DNA of 50,032 bases from Metamycoplasma orale ATCC 23714 (GCF_000420105.1 NZ_ATUH01000003.1:1-50032); one strand, 5' to 3'. Positions 16,928 to 28,031 are shown, counted from the stretch's first letter. Notes: generated by a model from the sequence alone, not told the origin. A program made the numbers and translations.

Positions 16928-19900
16928 ATGGCACAAAATAAAAGCAATAAGATTGAATATTGAAAAATAGGAACTAACTTTTTGAATTATTATAATGTAA
17001 TTTTATATTGATTAAAAAATCAATTTTTTTTAGATATGATAGAAAATAAATCAAATTATAAAATTCTTATTGAAGATGAAATAAGCTTAAATAATAATGA
17101 AAAAGAAGTAAAAAAAATAAAAGCCTATTTTATGGGAAATGAAAATATTAAATTATACGAAAAAAATTTTCAAAATATAAGCTGTAATGGAGAAATAAAA
17201 AATGTATATAGTGAAAGTACTTTAAATCAATTTATAAATTTTTTAGAATTCTTTGATGTTTATGAAAAATTTAACAATTCATGCTTAAATATAAATGAAA
17301 ATTTTATCAATAATGTTATAACCGAAGTTTTAAAAGATAATTCAAATGCTAAAAAAATTTTATCTGACTATATTAGTAGAATTTTAATTTCTAAAATAGA
17401 AAAAAAGATAAATTCAATTGAACATTTTGATTCGGATATACAAGAAGATGATTATGAATTAACAAAAAGAGATGATCTAATTATTAATTCAATCACTATA
17501 GATATAGCTAAAAATAAATTTAAAACCGGTTCTTCTTACTATGATACTAATTTTAACTACTCTGGTATAGTCAAAAAAAGCGTTGCAATTCAAAATTATA
17601 ATAATGAAAATATTAAAAAGTCAAATTATTTTTTTTCATTAATAGAAGAAATTGAAAATAATATAGCCGATCAAGATTTTAATAATTTAATGAATATAGT
17701 CAAAGAATATATAAAGGTTTTGTCATTAAATAATAATTGATATTTAGAATGTGTTCCTATTTTAGAATTTAAAACTAAAAATAATAGTCTTGAAATAGTT
17801 AAAATATTTGAAAATGAATTAAATATGTTGGAAAGATTAGATGAAGTACAAAATAACAACTCAAAAAATTTAGAAATTGGAAATTCATTTTTAACAAATA
17901 TATATACTTTGCTTATAAAAAGAACAAATGCTAATAACAAATTGTTTTTACCATTATTTCAAAGAGATTATGTTTGGAATGAATCAATTGTAAGTAATTT
18001 TTTATCAAGTTTATTTGATGATATTCAAAATGATAAAAAAAGTTATTTAAATAATATTATTTTTGTTAATAAAAGTTGTTTAACTTCTAATGGTATTACA
18101 GAAACTTATTGTAATATAATAGATGGACAACAAAGAATCTTTACAACTTGACTAATTTTATTATGTCTTTATAAAATTTATGCACATAGAAATAATAAAA
18201 AAATGGAAGTACTGTCTAAGTATTTCGATGATAGTTTAACAATAAAATCAATCTTTATTAAAGATACAAGTAATAATCAAAATTCTAGTGAAAATATTGA
18301 ATCATATACAAATTTTTATAATATTTTAGATTTTAGCGATGGTTATAATGATGAAAATAATAATATATGGCACTTACTTCTTTCAATTGTTAGAAATATT
18401 GTAAAGTTTGATAAAGAGCAACATGTTATTTCTCCAGATCGTGATTGAATAATAGAAATAACTAAACAAATTCTTTTTAACACATATGTAACTCAAACAT
18501 ACTTAAACAATTTTGTAGAAAATAAAGTTTTTAGAAATTTGAACCAAAATGTTAAGGTTTTAAATGCTTTGGATCTATTAAAAAATGAAATTTTTGATTT
18601 ATGTCATTTAGATGAAAGTATAAAATTTGCTAATCTTGATAACAAAACAAGCAAAATTAAAGAAATTATTAATTTATATATGGAATATATTAAGCCATTT
18701 TATAATGACAAAAATTTAATAAAAAATAAAGATTTAGAAAACTTTGCTCTTGTATTATTTGAAAGAGAAAAAAATAATAATGAAAAAATAATACTTGATA
18801 AATCCGACTCTAATATATTTGTTTTTTCAAAATTACAATATTGCATTAAAAAATGATTTACCAAAACTAAAAGTATTGAAGAAACTTTAAATATTTTTAA
18901 TGATAATATTAGTAAATATTTATTATTTAGTTTACCGATAACTGATTATAAAATAGATAAATTTAATTTTAAATTTAATGGTTTATTGTGCCAAATATAT
19001 GGTGTGACCCTTGGTGGGAGTTTAACTATAACTTATCCTATTATTTGAAATTTATTAGATAAATATAATATTTGAAATATTGCAAGTAATAACTCAAATA
19101 TTTCACGTAGTGATTTAAATAAAATAAATGAAGTGTCTAAATGGCTTTATGAATTAGAAAAATTCATAATTGTATGAAAAATATGTTACTTTAAAGGCGA
19201 TTCATTAACTAATAAATTTTTCGAAATTAGTAAAGAAATAATAAATAGTGATAAAGGTAATAATAATTATTCTATTAATAATTTTAGAAATGATTTATTA
19301 AATATAAAAAGTTTAAATAATGCCCAACAAATAAATGAAGATTTTGGTAAAGAATTAAATAAAATACTGCTTTCGCAAGTAGAAAACAACAATTTTGATA
19401 GTTTAACTAATAAAATGAAAACATTGTTTTTAATTAGAATTAATTTTTATTTAAACAATAAATTTTCTTTAATCATTAATAGTGATGATTGAAAAGATTC
19501 TAAAACTTATAATGATAGAGAAATTTCATATGAACATGTTTTAGCTACCACACAAAAAAATAACTTAAAAGCATTGGACAGTGAATATAATTATTTAAAA
19601 AATACAAAATTTTTGGGAAATGGTGCTTTACTAAAAAAATCACAAAATAGTAAAACTAATAATAATGAAATATGAGTTAAAATTGAATATTATAATAATG
19701 CTATATTTTTATCAAATTCAATTTTCGATGGACAAAAAACTAAAAATGAAAAAAATAAAGAAATATATAAATTAAATCCTTTATACACCGAAAAAATAAA
19801 AGAGTTAATTAAGGAACGCAAAGATATAGAAAACAACAATACAGAAGAAAGTATATTAAAAGGCATTGAAAAATCAATATACGATAGATTTGTTGAAAAT

Positions 19901-19999
19901 ATTAAAAAACGTACTAATCAAATGATTGACATCCTTTGTGAAATGTATAAATATGATGTTAATTCAAAATCACAAGATGAAAAGAATACAAATAAATAA
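16928..19999 (+). CDS. DUF262 + DUF1524 (GmrSD-like) protein with large N-terminal extension
   Basis: This protein has 1023 residues and many TGA Trp codons. Residues 1-~310 are unlike any family I recognise: charged, Asn-rich, no membrane segment. From about 315 it has a DUF262 (ParB/Srx-like NTPase) domain, with LFQRDYVW at about 344-351 and IIDGQQRIFTT at about 397-407 (the canonical QRxYxW and DGQQR motifs). Near the C-terminus is a DUF1524 HNH nuclease, with YEHVLAT (His at about 868) and FLGNGALL followed by QNSKTNN at about 896-910. GmrSD-type enzymes cut modified phage DNA; relatives such as SspE and BrxU guard against phage or sense host modification. It begins 9 bp after the methyltransferase stop, probably co-transcribed. 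A defence role is inferred from domains and context. Confidence 0.82.
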
Positions 20000-20048
20000 T
20001 ATTTAAAAATTGTAAATTTTGGCTTGCAATTTACTACATTGTAATATG

Positions 20049-20088
20049 AAGTGCAACACTTGACAATTTTGTTAAAGTTGTTGCACTT
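20049..20088 (+). terminator. hairpin at the IS30 left end, acting as terminator
   Basis: AAGTGCAAC pairs with GTTGCACTT around a 22-base loop and is followed by seven T's. It lies 49 bp past the DUF262/DUF1524 stop and would end that transcript. Confidence 0.6.
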
Positions 20089-20178
20089 TTTTTATAAAAT
20101 AAAATTGAAGGAATACTTTTCCCTTCAATATAACTCTTGTGTATTGCTTAAAAAAAGAGGTTACAATATTAATTATAA

Positions 20179-20307
20179 CACATTAATTATGAAGAAAGAG
20201 TTTTAATTAAATATTATTTTAATTTAAATTATTCAATTAATAAAATTGCTAAAGAAATTAATAGATCTCCTTCTACTATTTTTAGAAAATTAAAAAAACT
20301 TGGATAA
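20179..20307 (+). pseudogene. IS30-family transposase N-terminal remnant
   Basis: An open stretch of 42 codons reads EERVLIKYYFN, then YSINKIAKEINRSPSTIFRKL, the helix-turn-helix start of IS30 transposases (EER...I.....G.S...IA....RS.STI.RE). There is no usable start codon, it stops at TAA 20305-20307, and nothing of the catalytic domain follows. Confidence 0.75.
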
Positions 20308-20454
20308 CAGAATAATTAATTACAAAATAAAGCTTTACAAGTCAATTAGCACGAAAAAGAAGATATCATATTTTCAATTTTTAGTTTGTAATTTTTTAAT
20401 ATTTTAATTCGTTTGTAATGAATAAAGTTATAAGTAAAAGTGTTATACTTCATA

Positions 20455-20644
20455 CTTCAATCAAGCCTGTATTTAAATAAACCCAACCATATATAAAACT
20501 ATTTTATTAAATTCTTTATTTTAATAAATTTTTAATCATTAAACATTAAAACATATATTTTCTTAAAATAATGTTGAAATTAATTTTTGCATAAATTAAA
20601 TTATTCATATTTTTTTATTATTAATATTTATTTGCAAAAAAATT
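20455..20644. other. non-coding AT-rich spacer
   Basis: Between the IS30 remnant and the surface-protein terminator I see no supported gene, RNA or repeat; the stretch is mostly A/T. Confidence 0.6.
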
Positions 20645-20672
20645 AAAAGTTAGACTTTTAAATCTAACTTTT
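20645..20672 (-). terminator. terminator of the large surface protein gene
   Basis: The stem AAAAGTTAGA / TCTAACTTTT, followed on the minus strand by T's, lies 21 bp past the stop at 20693. Confidence 0.75.
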
Positions 20673-20692
20673 TATATTTTATTATTTATTAA

Positions 20693-23600
20693 TTATGCAA
20701 CTCATTCAATTACACATTCACCAGGTACACCAGTAGAATTAGTAGAAGATGAAGAATATTGAGCCATAAAGTATGGGCTTCAAGTTGCAGGTCTTTGACT
20801 TTCCTTAATTACAAGCTTTACATTTAGTAAACGAGTTAATTTTACTTTTGCTTGTTCAGTTACATCATCATTTCTTAGTAATGAATATTTACTATCTTCA
20901 ACAAACCCATATAAAATAAATTTACTTACTTTCTTAATATTTTTAGGCAAATAAATTGTTACATTTTCTGTAGATCATCAAAAAGCTTGTTGTTGAATTT
21001 CTTCAATAGGACAATTTCTAAAATCTAATGTTGTATCTCTTAAATATGTAAATGCTTCATCTTTTAATAATTTTAATTTAGTAAGTGAAGTTAAATTTGT
21101 TACTGTTTTAAATTGTTCCATAAATATACCAATAGATTTTGTATTTTCTGGAAGTCTAATATTTACAGTTGATGCTGCTAATTTGTTTGAAGAGTTTTCT
21201 AAAACATTTTCACCATTATCATTTTTAAAATTTGGAAGTTCTAAATTGTTAAGTGTATGGATACCATCCATAAGATTTTTAAAAGGAATTTCTTCCATTT
21301 TGTGGTGACTAAATTTTAAGTTTTTAAGATTTGTTAAGTTGTCCAATAAAAATCAACCTTTAGGTAAGTTATTAATTTTTAAATTTGGAGCTCAAAAATC
21401 AATTGTTTCTGTGTCTAAACCAGAGAAAGCATTTTGAGAAATACTTTCATATTTTAATTCGATATCTATTGTTTTTATCGCTTCTTTGTTATGGATAATT
21501 TTATATAATTTTTTACCATCAATAGATTCTAAAAATGAGTAGTTATTAATATATGATGTATTTAATTTAATAGTTTTGGTTTCACCGCTCTCAACTAAAT
21601 CAAATTTAAATGAACCACGTCCCTGAACCCCACTATCTGCAGTTCAGTATCCAAAAAATTCACCAAATTGAAGAGCTAAAATAGGTGTATAGAAAGTAAT
21701 GTAATAATCATCTGGAAAATTCATTCTATAATGATCTTCTTTTGCAATACTGTTTTTAAATCCTGTAAAAAGACCATTAATTTCTTTTACATTATCATAC
21801 ATTTTTAAATATGCTAAGTTAGATGACTTACCAACAATAAGATTATTAATTTTTTCAATAGATTTAGGTAATTTTACCGCTAAAATTTGGGCAAATTCCT
21901 TGCTTTCAGTATTCATAATTAAATTAGATACTTCTTTAATACCTTCTTCCAAAACTACACCATAACCTCTAAGATTTGGAGTTGCAGGTATATTATGGAA
22001 TAATGTACCACATTTTATAACTTTATAATTTCCGATTTTAGCAGGAACAACAAAAACTTCTTTAGTTTTTCTTCCGTTTAAAAATGCAGCTTTATTACCT
22101 TCATATTCAATAACTTCATATGAAAAATCCTTTTCATTAGCGTCTGAAGTTTTAAAATCAGAAATAGTTTTTGTAACTTCAGCTGATTCTGTGCCTTTTG
22201 CTGCATCAACAACGGTGTATTTTACTGAAATTTGATTACCACTAGTTTGCTTTACACTTTTAATGTTAATATTAACTCTTGCATCTTTTACTATTGAATA
22301 ATCACTAACAGTTAAATTATCTCAATATTCATAAGCCATTTTAGAAGCTTTTCCTATAGCGTCAATTTGAACTTCTCTTGCAAGCTTATCAACTAAACTT
22401 TTTGGCATTTTAAAGCCAGTGATTCTTGTTCTATAAAAATTAGAATAAATGCCTGGTTTACCATTTTTTTCACTAATTCTATAATTTAAATCAAGTGAAA
22501 CTTCATCATTATTTTTAATAATTGTAAAGTTTGATGCATCAATTTGATATTTACTATCTAATGCAGAAATATTAAAATCGCTAAAGTTTGAAATATTATT
22601 TATTTCAGTATCATTTTTAGCATTGACTGTAAAAATAGCATCTTTATTTGCATTTAAATATTTATTTAATTCACTAGAAATTAAATATTGTTTAAAGTTT
22701 GAAATTGTTTTAACTTGGTTAGCACTTTCAAACTTGGTTACATTGTTTCTTAATTTATAAGAAACTAATAAATTAGTTCTTTTTGCAGGATTTGATTCAT
22801 CTTCTTGTTTAAGTTCATATCCTGTATAAATTACTTCAATATCATCTTTTTTAGCAATTGAATCTAAACCAGAATAAGTTAAATTAATTTTCTTAGCTTC
22901 TGAAGCATAAGTATTTTCTTTATCATTATAATTAAAGCTTATTGCTCCTAATGCATCATTAATTTGTTTACGATCATCAAAAAATCCTGTTAATTCTATT
23001 TCTTTTTCATTAGACATTAAATTAGTATCTAAACTTCTTAATTGAATTCTAGCTTTACATTTTCTATTTGCAAAATCTTTTACTAAACTATTAACTTTTA
23101 TTTCTAAGTTAGGGTCTAAAGCTGTTTTTGAAACAATATTTGTAGCAATTGCATTTTGAACATAAGTATTATTAGCATCTTGATATTCAAATTCAGTATT
23201 ATTAATTAATGCTGTTAAAACAGTAGAAGTCTTAGCGAATGTATTTATCTTATATTCTAATGTATCAGAAATATAATTTGGATCATCAATAGTTTTAACT
23301 TTCAATTTATATGAAAATATTGCTTCTGATTTTTCATCATCTGCTTTAACATTAATGTCAACAATTTCATATTGAACATTTTCATTATTATTTTGCTTTA
23401 GTGTAATGTCAAAATATTTATATTTGCCATCAACTTTTTCTTCAACATCATGAGCTAAATGTTTAGAAGGGTCAAAAGAAGGGTCAAATACTAAATCAAC
23501 ATTTTTTGTTTTTCAATTAGTATTATCTATTTTTCCATATTCATTTAATTGTTGTTTAGTTCTAGGTGGAACTAAATTTCTAAACTCAAACATTTTTCAA

Positions 23601-24037
23601 TCAGAAGTAATTTTATTATTTGATTTTCATGCTAAAGCAAATTTAGCTCTAAATGTTGTATATGGATTTTTATCATCTAAAGCATATTTATTAACTTCTT
23701 TAGTAAGATCATCAGTTTCAACAAGCAAAGTATAAAGTTTGGTGTTGATATTTGATTTGAAATCGGAAATACTCAAAACTTGTGCTTTGGTTTTTGATTC
23801 TTTATCAATAATATCAATTTTCGCTTTACTTAATTCTTTATTTAATATTTGATGTTTTCTTTCAGTTGAAAGAGAAGTTGCTAAAGCAGTAACACCTGTA
23901 ACTGTTGCAACGCCTAATGCTGCTGAAGCTATAGAAACTATTTTTCAAGTTGGGCTTGTGTTACGTACCTTTTTTTCATTGTCAACTTTAGATTCAACTG
24001 TTTTTGAATCATTAGTTTTTAAGTTTTTATTTTCCAT
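20693..24037 (-). CDS. large surface protein: lipoprotein-17-like modules plus leucine-rich repeats
   Basis: The protein has 1114 residues. An N-terminal cytoplasmic segment (1-30) is followed by a membrane anchor (WKIVSIASAALGVATVTGV, about 31-55) with no lipobox Cys, so it is exported with an uncleaved signal-anchor. Residues ~90-~660 hold several modules that end in a strand-GF/NF/DF-x pattern (ELTGFFDD, VKTISNFKQYL, TRITGFKMPK, KTISDFKTSD), like the mycoplasma lipoprotein-associated domain. The C-terminal third resembles BspA-type leucine-rich repeats (AVKLPKSIEKINNLIV, ISQNAFSGLDTETIDF, IYLPKNIKKVSKFI). These features suggest a host-contact or variable surface protein. It lies downstream of a membrane-anchored gene on the same strand. 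I recognise no enzyme motif. Confidence 0.8.
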
Positions 24038-24070
24038 ATTTTTCCTTTTTTGATTTTAATTATTACATTC

Positions 24071-24889
24071 TTAAATTATTCTAGCAATTGATAGAATTAA
24101 AATAATTATTGTGAAAAGTAAAACTACTCATGTTGCTGCTAAAATAGCATATAGTCATTTAGGAACTTTATATTTTATTGTAGAAATCTTTATTGATTGA
24201 GTTGCTTCAAAACCAGTGCTTTGTAAAATTTCACTAATTCTTGCAGAAGCCAATTGTGCTTCTGAAAATGCTAAGTTTTTGTTCAAAATACCAGTAACAT
24301 GTTTTAAAAATACTTGTGATTTATTTTCACCTTGTTTTAAATAGTAATAAATATCAAGTTCATCATTACTTTCTAAGACATTTTCAATAATAACTTGACC
24401 ATTAAAGTTTTCAATAGAAATTTTAAAGTCGTTTTTTGTTAATTCCTTAGGCTTTTTAGAATTATTAATTAAAAGTATTTTAACTTTATCTGCTAAATCA
24501 TCTAATGTTTGAGTAGCTATTTGTTGATTAACTGCTTTAGTAACTAAACCAGTTGAGTCTTGAAACATGTCAAGTAATTTATTATCAACTAAAAAACGAA
24601 TATTAACAGTTTCTGGAGCAACTTTTTTAGCTTCTAATGAATTAACTATAGTATGAGCTTTAGCAATTGATAATGAACCAATTAATTTGTTTTGTGCATA
24701 AAATAAGAAAATCAAATTCTTTTCATTTTCATATCTTTTAATTGCAGTTTTTAAAAGAACAACTAAATTAGCATATGCTAATGGTTTATCGTTTTTTCCT
24801 AATTCTGAAAGAATTGGAACAACTTTATTTACTTTTGGATGTAATAGTTCACGAACTATTAATTTTTTTTGTGCAGCTGTTTCAGCCAT
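24071..24889 (-). CDS. tail-anchored membrane protein of unknown function
   Basis: A 272-residue protein without an N-terminal signal. A single hydrophobic segment (about 246-270, LYAILAATWVVLLFTIIILIL) sits at the extreme C-terminus, so the bulk should face the cytoplasm. The body is mixed alpha/beta by composition with no motif I recognise. The next gene on the same strand, the large surface protein, begins 33 bp later, so the two are likely one transcript. Its upstream region carries a (GA)7 tract at 25032-25046. Confidence 0.75.
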
Positions 24890-25031
24890 TTTTTGGGTCT
24901 CCTTTTAATTTTATATTTGTTAATTATTAACAAACAATATATTTATTAACGCATGTTTAATGTAAAATGCATGGTCTAATTATATACTTATTATTTTATT
25001 TATTAAGAAATTATTAAGAATAAGTAAGAAT

Positions 25032-25046
25032 GAGAGAGAGAGAGAG
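25032..25046. repeat. (GA)7.5 dinucleotide repeat upstream of the tail-anchored/surface pair
   Basis: Fifteen alternating G/A bases lie 143 bp upstream of the gene starting at 24889 (minus). The plus-strand ATG that precedes the tract opens only a 12-codon frame, and the other two frames stop at once. A slippage-prone repeat in a promoter region is the more likely role. Confidence 0.8.
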
Positions 25047-25139
25047 TAAATTTCACTATTTTTTAACCTTTAAGTGTATCATTTTGAAAAAAATATTAAT
25101 TAATGTTTTAAAAAAAATTAATTTGGTAAACTTTATTTT

Positions 25140-25808
25140 ATGTATAAATTTTTTGTAACTAGAAAAGAAAACAATAACTTTTATTTTGATGATGAACAAC
25201 TAAAGCACATCAAAGTTTTACGCATAAAAGAAAATGAAACAATTTACATTAATTATTTAAATGAATATTATGAATGCATCTATAATGCAGAAAAAGCAAA
25301 ATTAATTAAAAAATTAGATATTAATAATGAACTTAAAAATGAAATTACGGTTTGTATACCATTAATTAAACAAAGCAATTTTGAATTTGCAGTCCAAAAA
25401 GCAGTTGAATTAGGAGCTTCTAAAATAATTCCTTTTGTCTCAGTTTACACTGATAAAAGTAATTACAATGTAATAAAAAATATAGGTAGGTTAGAAAAAA
25501 TTATTTTTCAAGCCACTGAACAATCTTTTAGAAATAAAATATGCAAACTTGAAAGATTACATACTTTTGATGAAATAATGGATTTAGAATGCAAAAATAA
25601 ATATTTAGCGCATGTAAACATTAATAATAGTGAACCATTTGAATTAATAGATAATGATGCACTTTTAATTGTTGGACCTGAAGGTGGATTTAATTTAAAA
25701 GAAATTGAAACAGCAAATAAAAAAAGTGCTAAAATTATTTCATTGACCAAAAGCATATTGAGATCTGAAACCGCGTTGATATATATGCTTTCTAGAATAA
25801 AAAAATAA
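25140..25808 (+). CDS. rsmE: 16S rRNA (uracil-1498-N3) methyltransferase RsmE
   Basis: The protein has 222 residues. It has the N-terminal PUA-like part (FFVTRK, then HIKVLRIKENE), the SPOUT region KAVELGASKIIPF, then VGPEGGFNLKEI and SLTKSILRSETALIYML, the trefoil-knot AdoMet-binding motifs of RsmE. It methylates N3 of U1498 in the decoding region. There is no clear Shine-Dalgarno before the ATG, so translation may begin on a very short leader. Confidence 0.93.
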   Translation: MYKFFVTRKENNNFYFDDEQLKHIKVLRIKENETIYINYLNEYYECIYNAEKAKLIKKLDINNELKNEITVCIPLIKQSNFEFAVQKAVELGASKIIPFVSVYTDKSNYNVIKNIGRLEKIIFQATEQSFRNKICKLERLHTFDEIMDLECKNKYLAHVNINNSEPFELIDNDALLIVGPEGGFNLKEIETANKKSAKIISLTKSILRSETALIYMLSRIKK

Positions 25809-25834
25809 ATTACACAAAATATATCATTTTAAGA

Positions 25835-25840
25835 TATACT
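25835..25840 (+). promoter_or_regulatory. -10 box of rplM-rpsI
   Basis: TATACT lies 88 bp before rplM, with TTACAC 19 bp further upstream as a weak -35. The distance leaves room for a structured leader. Confidence 0.45.
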
Positions 25841-25873
25841 ATTTAACATATAAATATGTTAAATTTATTATTT

Positions 25874-25898
25874 AAAACCTTTTTTGTTTTGAGGTTTT
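25874..25898 (+). other. hairpin in the rplM leader
   Basis: AAAACCT pairs with AGGTTTT around a T-rich loop, midway between promoter and rplM. It could be part of an L13 feedback leader or a weak attenuator; I cannot match it to a named leader family by eye. Confidence 0.35.
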
Positions 25899-25927
25899 AG
25901 CAAATTATATTTTTATAAAGGAAAAAA

Positions 25928-26362
25928 ATGCGTCAAACTACTATTGTAAAAAAAGAAGACATCGAAAAGAAATGATACCTTGTAGATGCTAAAAACATAC
26001 CTTTAGGTAAATTAGCAGCTAAAGTTGCTTCAATGCTACGTGGAAAAAATAAACCTTCATTTACACCAAATGTAGATATGGGAGACTGTGTAGTAGTGAT
26101 TAATGCAAAAAGCGTATTATTAACAGCTAAAAAAGATGAAAATAAAATTTATTACCACCACACAGGATATCCTGGTGGACTTAAAAAAATTACCGCTGGT
26201 AATTTAAGAGAAAAATTCCCAGAAAGATTAATTGAAAAAGCAGTTAGAGGAATGTTACCTCACACCAAATTAGGTAGAAAACAATTCAAAAATCTTTTTG
26301 TATATGCTTTTGAAAAACATGCTCAAGAAGCTCAAAAACCAGTTAAAGTTGAGGTTAAATAA
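25928..26362 (+). CDS. rplM: 50S ribosomal protein L13
   Basis: The 144-residue protein has the L13 landmarks [47 protein letters not shown] and [19 protein letters not shown]. The TGA codon at residue 17 is the conserved Trp. A GGAAAA site precedes the ATG. The stop overlaps the rpsI start by one base (TAATG), the usual coupling of L13 and S9. Confidence 0.97.
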
Positions 26363-26790
26363 TGGCAAAGAAAGAACAAACTAAAAAATCATCTTCTAAT
26401 GAAATTAGATACTATGGTTTAGGTAGAAGAAAATCTTCTGTTGCTAGAGTATATATAAAACCAGGAACTGGTAAATTCTTAATTAATACCAAAGAAGCTA
26501 AACAATATTTAAATTCAGATATTTTAATTAAAGATGCTTTAAGCCCATTTGAAGTTACTGGAACACAAAACACATTTGACATTATTGTTAATGTTAATGG
26601 TGGTGGTCTTACAGGACAAGCAGGTGCTATTAGATTAGGAATTGCTAGAGGTTTATTAGAAGCTTCAAACAATGAATACCGTAACAAATTAAAAGATGCT
26701 GGTTTCTTAACTGTAGATTCAAGAGTTAAAGAACGTAAGAAATACGGACTTAGAAAAGCAAGACGTGCACGTCAATTCTCTAAGCGTTAA
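26362..26790 (+). CDS. rpsI: 30S ribosomal protein S9
   Basis: The 142-residue protein begins with a Lys/Ser-rich stretch of about 14 residues, then the S9 core: YYGLGRRKSSVARVYI, VNGGGLTGQAGAIRLGIARGL and the C-terminal YGLRKARRARQFSKR tail that reaches the P-site tRNA. It overlaps rplM by one base. Confidence 0.97.
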   Translation: MAKKEQTKKSSSNEIRYYGLGRRKSSVARVYIKPGTGKFLINTKEAKQYLNSDILIKDALSPFEVTGTQNTFDIIVNVNGGGLTGQAGAIRLGIARGLLEASNNEYRNKLKDAGFLTVDSRVKERKKYGLRKARRARQFSKR

Positions 26791-26854
26791 TAAATGAATA
26801 TTTAAAAATTTTAGTAAGATATATATAAATTATGTTATTATATATATCTGTAAT

Positions 26855-26931
26855 GCGAGCGTAGCTCAGTTGGTTAGAGCACACGGCTGATAATCGTGTG
26901 GTCGATGGTTCGAGTCCATTCGTTCGCACCA
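26855..26931 (+). tRNA. tRNA-Ile (anticodon GAU)
   Basis: The acceptor GCGAGCG pairs with CGTTCGC (one G-U), discriminator A, encoded CCA. The anticodon loop CTGATAA gives GAU. It follows rpsI by 64 bp and is probably read from the same or a short local promoter. Confidence 0.95.
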
Positions 26932-26950
26932 TATCAAGAAATTGAAAATA

Positions 26951-26979
26951 AATATCACTAATTACTAGTGATATTTTTT
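26951..26979 (+). terminator. terminator after tRNA-Ile
   Basis: The 10-bp stem AATATCACTA / TAGTGATATT with a five-base loop is followed by T's. Confidence 0.85.
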
Positions 26980-27078
26980 ATTAACTTTACGATCATTATA
27001 ATAAGACACCAAAAAATAATATAATTTATATGTAGAATATTTTTTATTCTAAATAAATATAATGAAAAAAGGAAACAT

Positions 27079-28026
27079 ATGAAAAAAATAAATTTTGCGT
27101 GATTATTAGCAATCACTCCATTAATACCTTTAACTGTAGCTGCTAAATGTACTACAACAAAACCTGTAGACCCTCCAAAACCTGATCCAGTGGAAGATGA
27201 AAAATCAGATGTTAAAATTGAAATCATTCTTGACAAGAATGAACCTGATAAAATTACCCCTAAGGAAGAATATAATACCTTATCAGTAAATGATTTAGGA
27301 CATGATAATTTTAAATTAACAAGTCTTTCTTCACAATATGATTATGAGTTTGAACTTTTAGAATCAAATGTAGAAAATGGAACTATTACCTTAAAAGTTG
27401 ATCAACTAAATAAAAATGATCAAAAATTGATTAAAACTTATGAAATAAAAGTTGAAGGTTTTAAAAAAGAACTTGCACCTGATGAAGAAGATCCTATTTT
27501 TTCTATTGAAGGAATTAATGCAGATGATTACAAAAACTTTTATGCATATTCAATAGAAGAAAACAAAATTAAATTTGAATCAAAAAGTAAGAAATATACT
27601 TATAAATTAAGAGGAATAGAAGTATCAGAAGAAAAAGTTTATGATGAAATTCTTAAGAAAGACATTATTAAAAGTACTTCTTTAATTATTAATTACGATC
27701 AACTTGACACAAAAGGCAATAAAGTTCAACTTGGAGTTTCATACGAGTTAAAAGGATTTAAAGGCATTGAACTTGATAAAAATGACCCTAAAATTTTATT
27801 TGATGGTTTAGAAGAATCAAAATATAATAAAATAAGTGCTGAAGATGCATTTAAGAAAATTCACTCTGTAGTTTCTAAATCAGGAGCTTATAGTTATACA
27901 TCAATTAAAAAAGAATCATTTGATAATACAAAAGGAGAAATTACTTTTAAAGTTACACAATGATCAAAAAATAAATCAGTAGAATTTGGTACATTTGAAA
28001 TTGTAGTAAGCGGATTTAAAAAATAA
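27079..28026 (+). CDS. surface lipoprotein with three repeated modules
   Basis: The protein has 315 residues. The signal peptide FAWLLAITPLIPLTVAAKC ends in a typical mycoplasma lipobox (VAAKC, about residues 19-23), so Cys23 should be lipidated. A Pro-rich linker (PVDPPKPDP) follows. The rest is about three modules of 80-90 residues, each closing with a strand and GF (YEIKVEGFKKE, YELKGFKGIELD, FEIVVSGFKK) and two then running into a DP-F/L-x-x-G-L/I start. These resemble the modules in the large surface protein at 20693-24037. The function is unknown. An AAAAGGA site precedes the ATG, and a strong terminator follows. Confidence 0.88.
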
Positions 28027-28031
28027 AGTTG

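Larger units (their letters stand above)
20045..20454. mobile_element. decayed IS30-family element (internally deleted)
   Basis: The left end TATGAAGTGCAACACTT (20045-20061) and the right end AAGTGTTATACTTCATA (20438-20454) are inverted repeats matching at 15 of 17 positions. Between them is only a fragment of an IS30 transposase N-terminus. The right ~80 bp closely matches, in reverse orientation, the sequence at 49951-50032, so at least two related copies exist in this chromosome. At about 410 bp it cannot encode a transposase. Confidence 0.7.

Noticed and set aside
20000..20692. CRISPR array or further gene in the longest gene-free stretch
   Set aside because: No spaced repeats are present; the region is explained by the IS30 remnant, terminators and AT-rich spacer.
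25030..25070. ATG followed by a GA repeat as a phase-variable gene
   Set aside because: The frame closes after 12 codons and the other two frames hit TAA at once, so no protein follows in any register.
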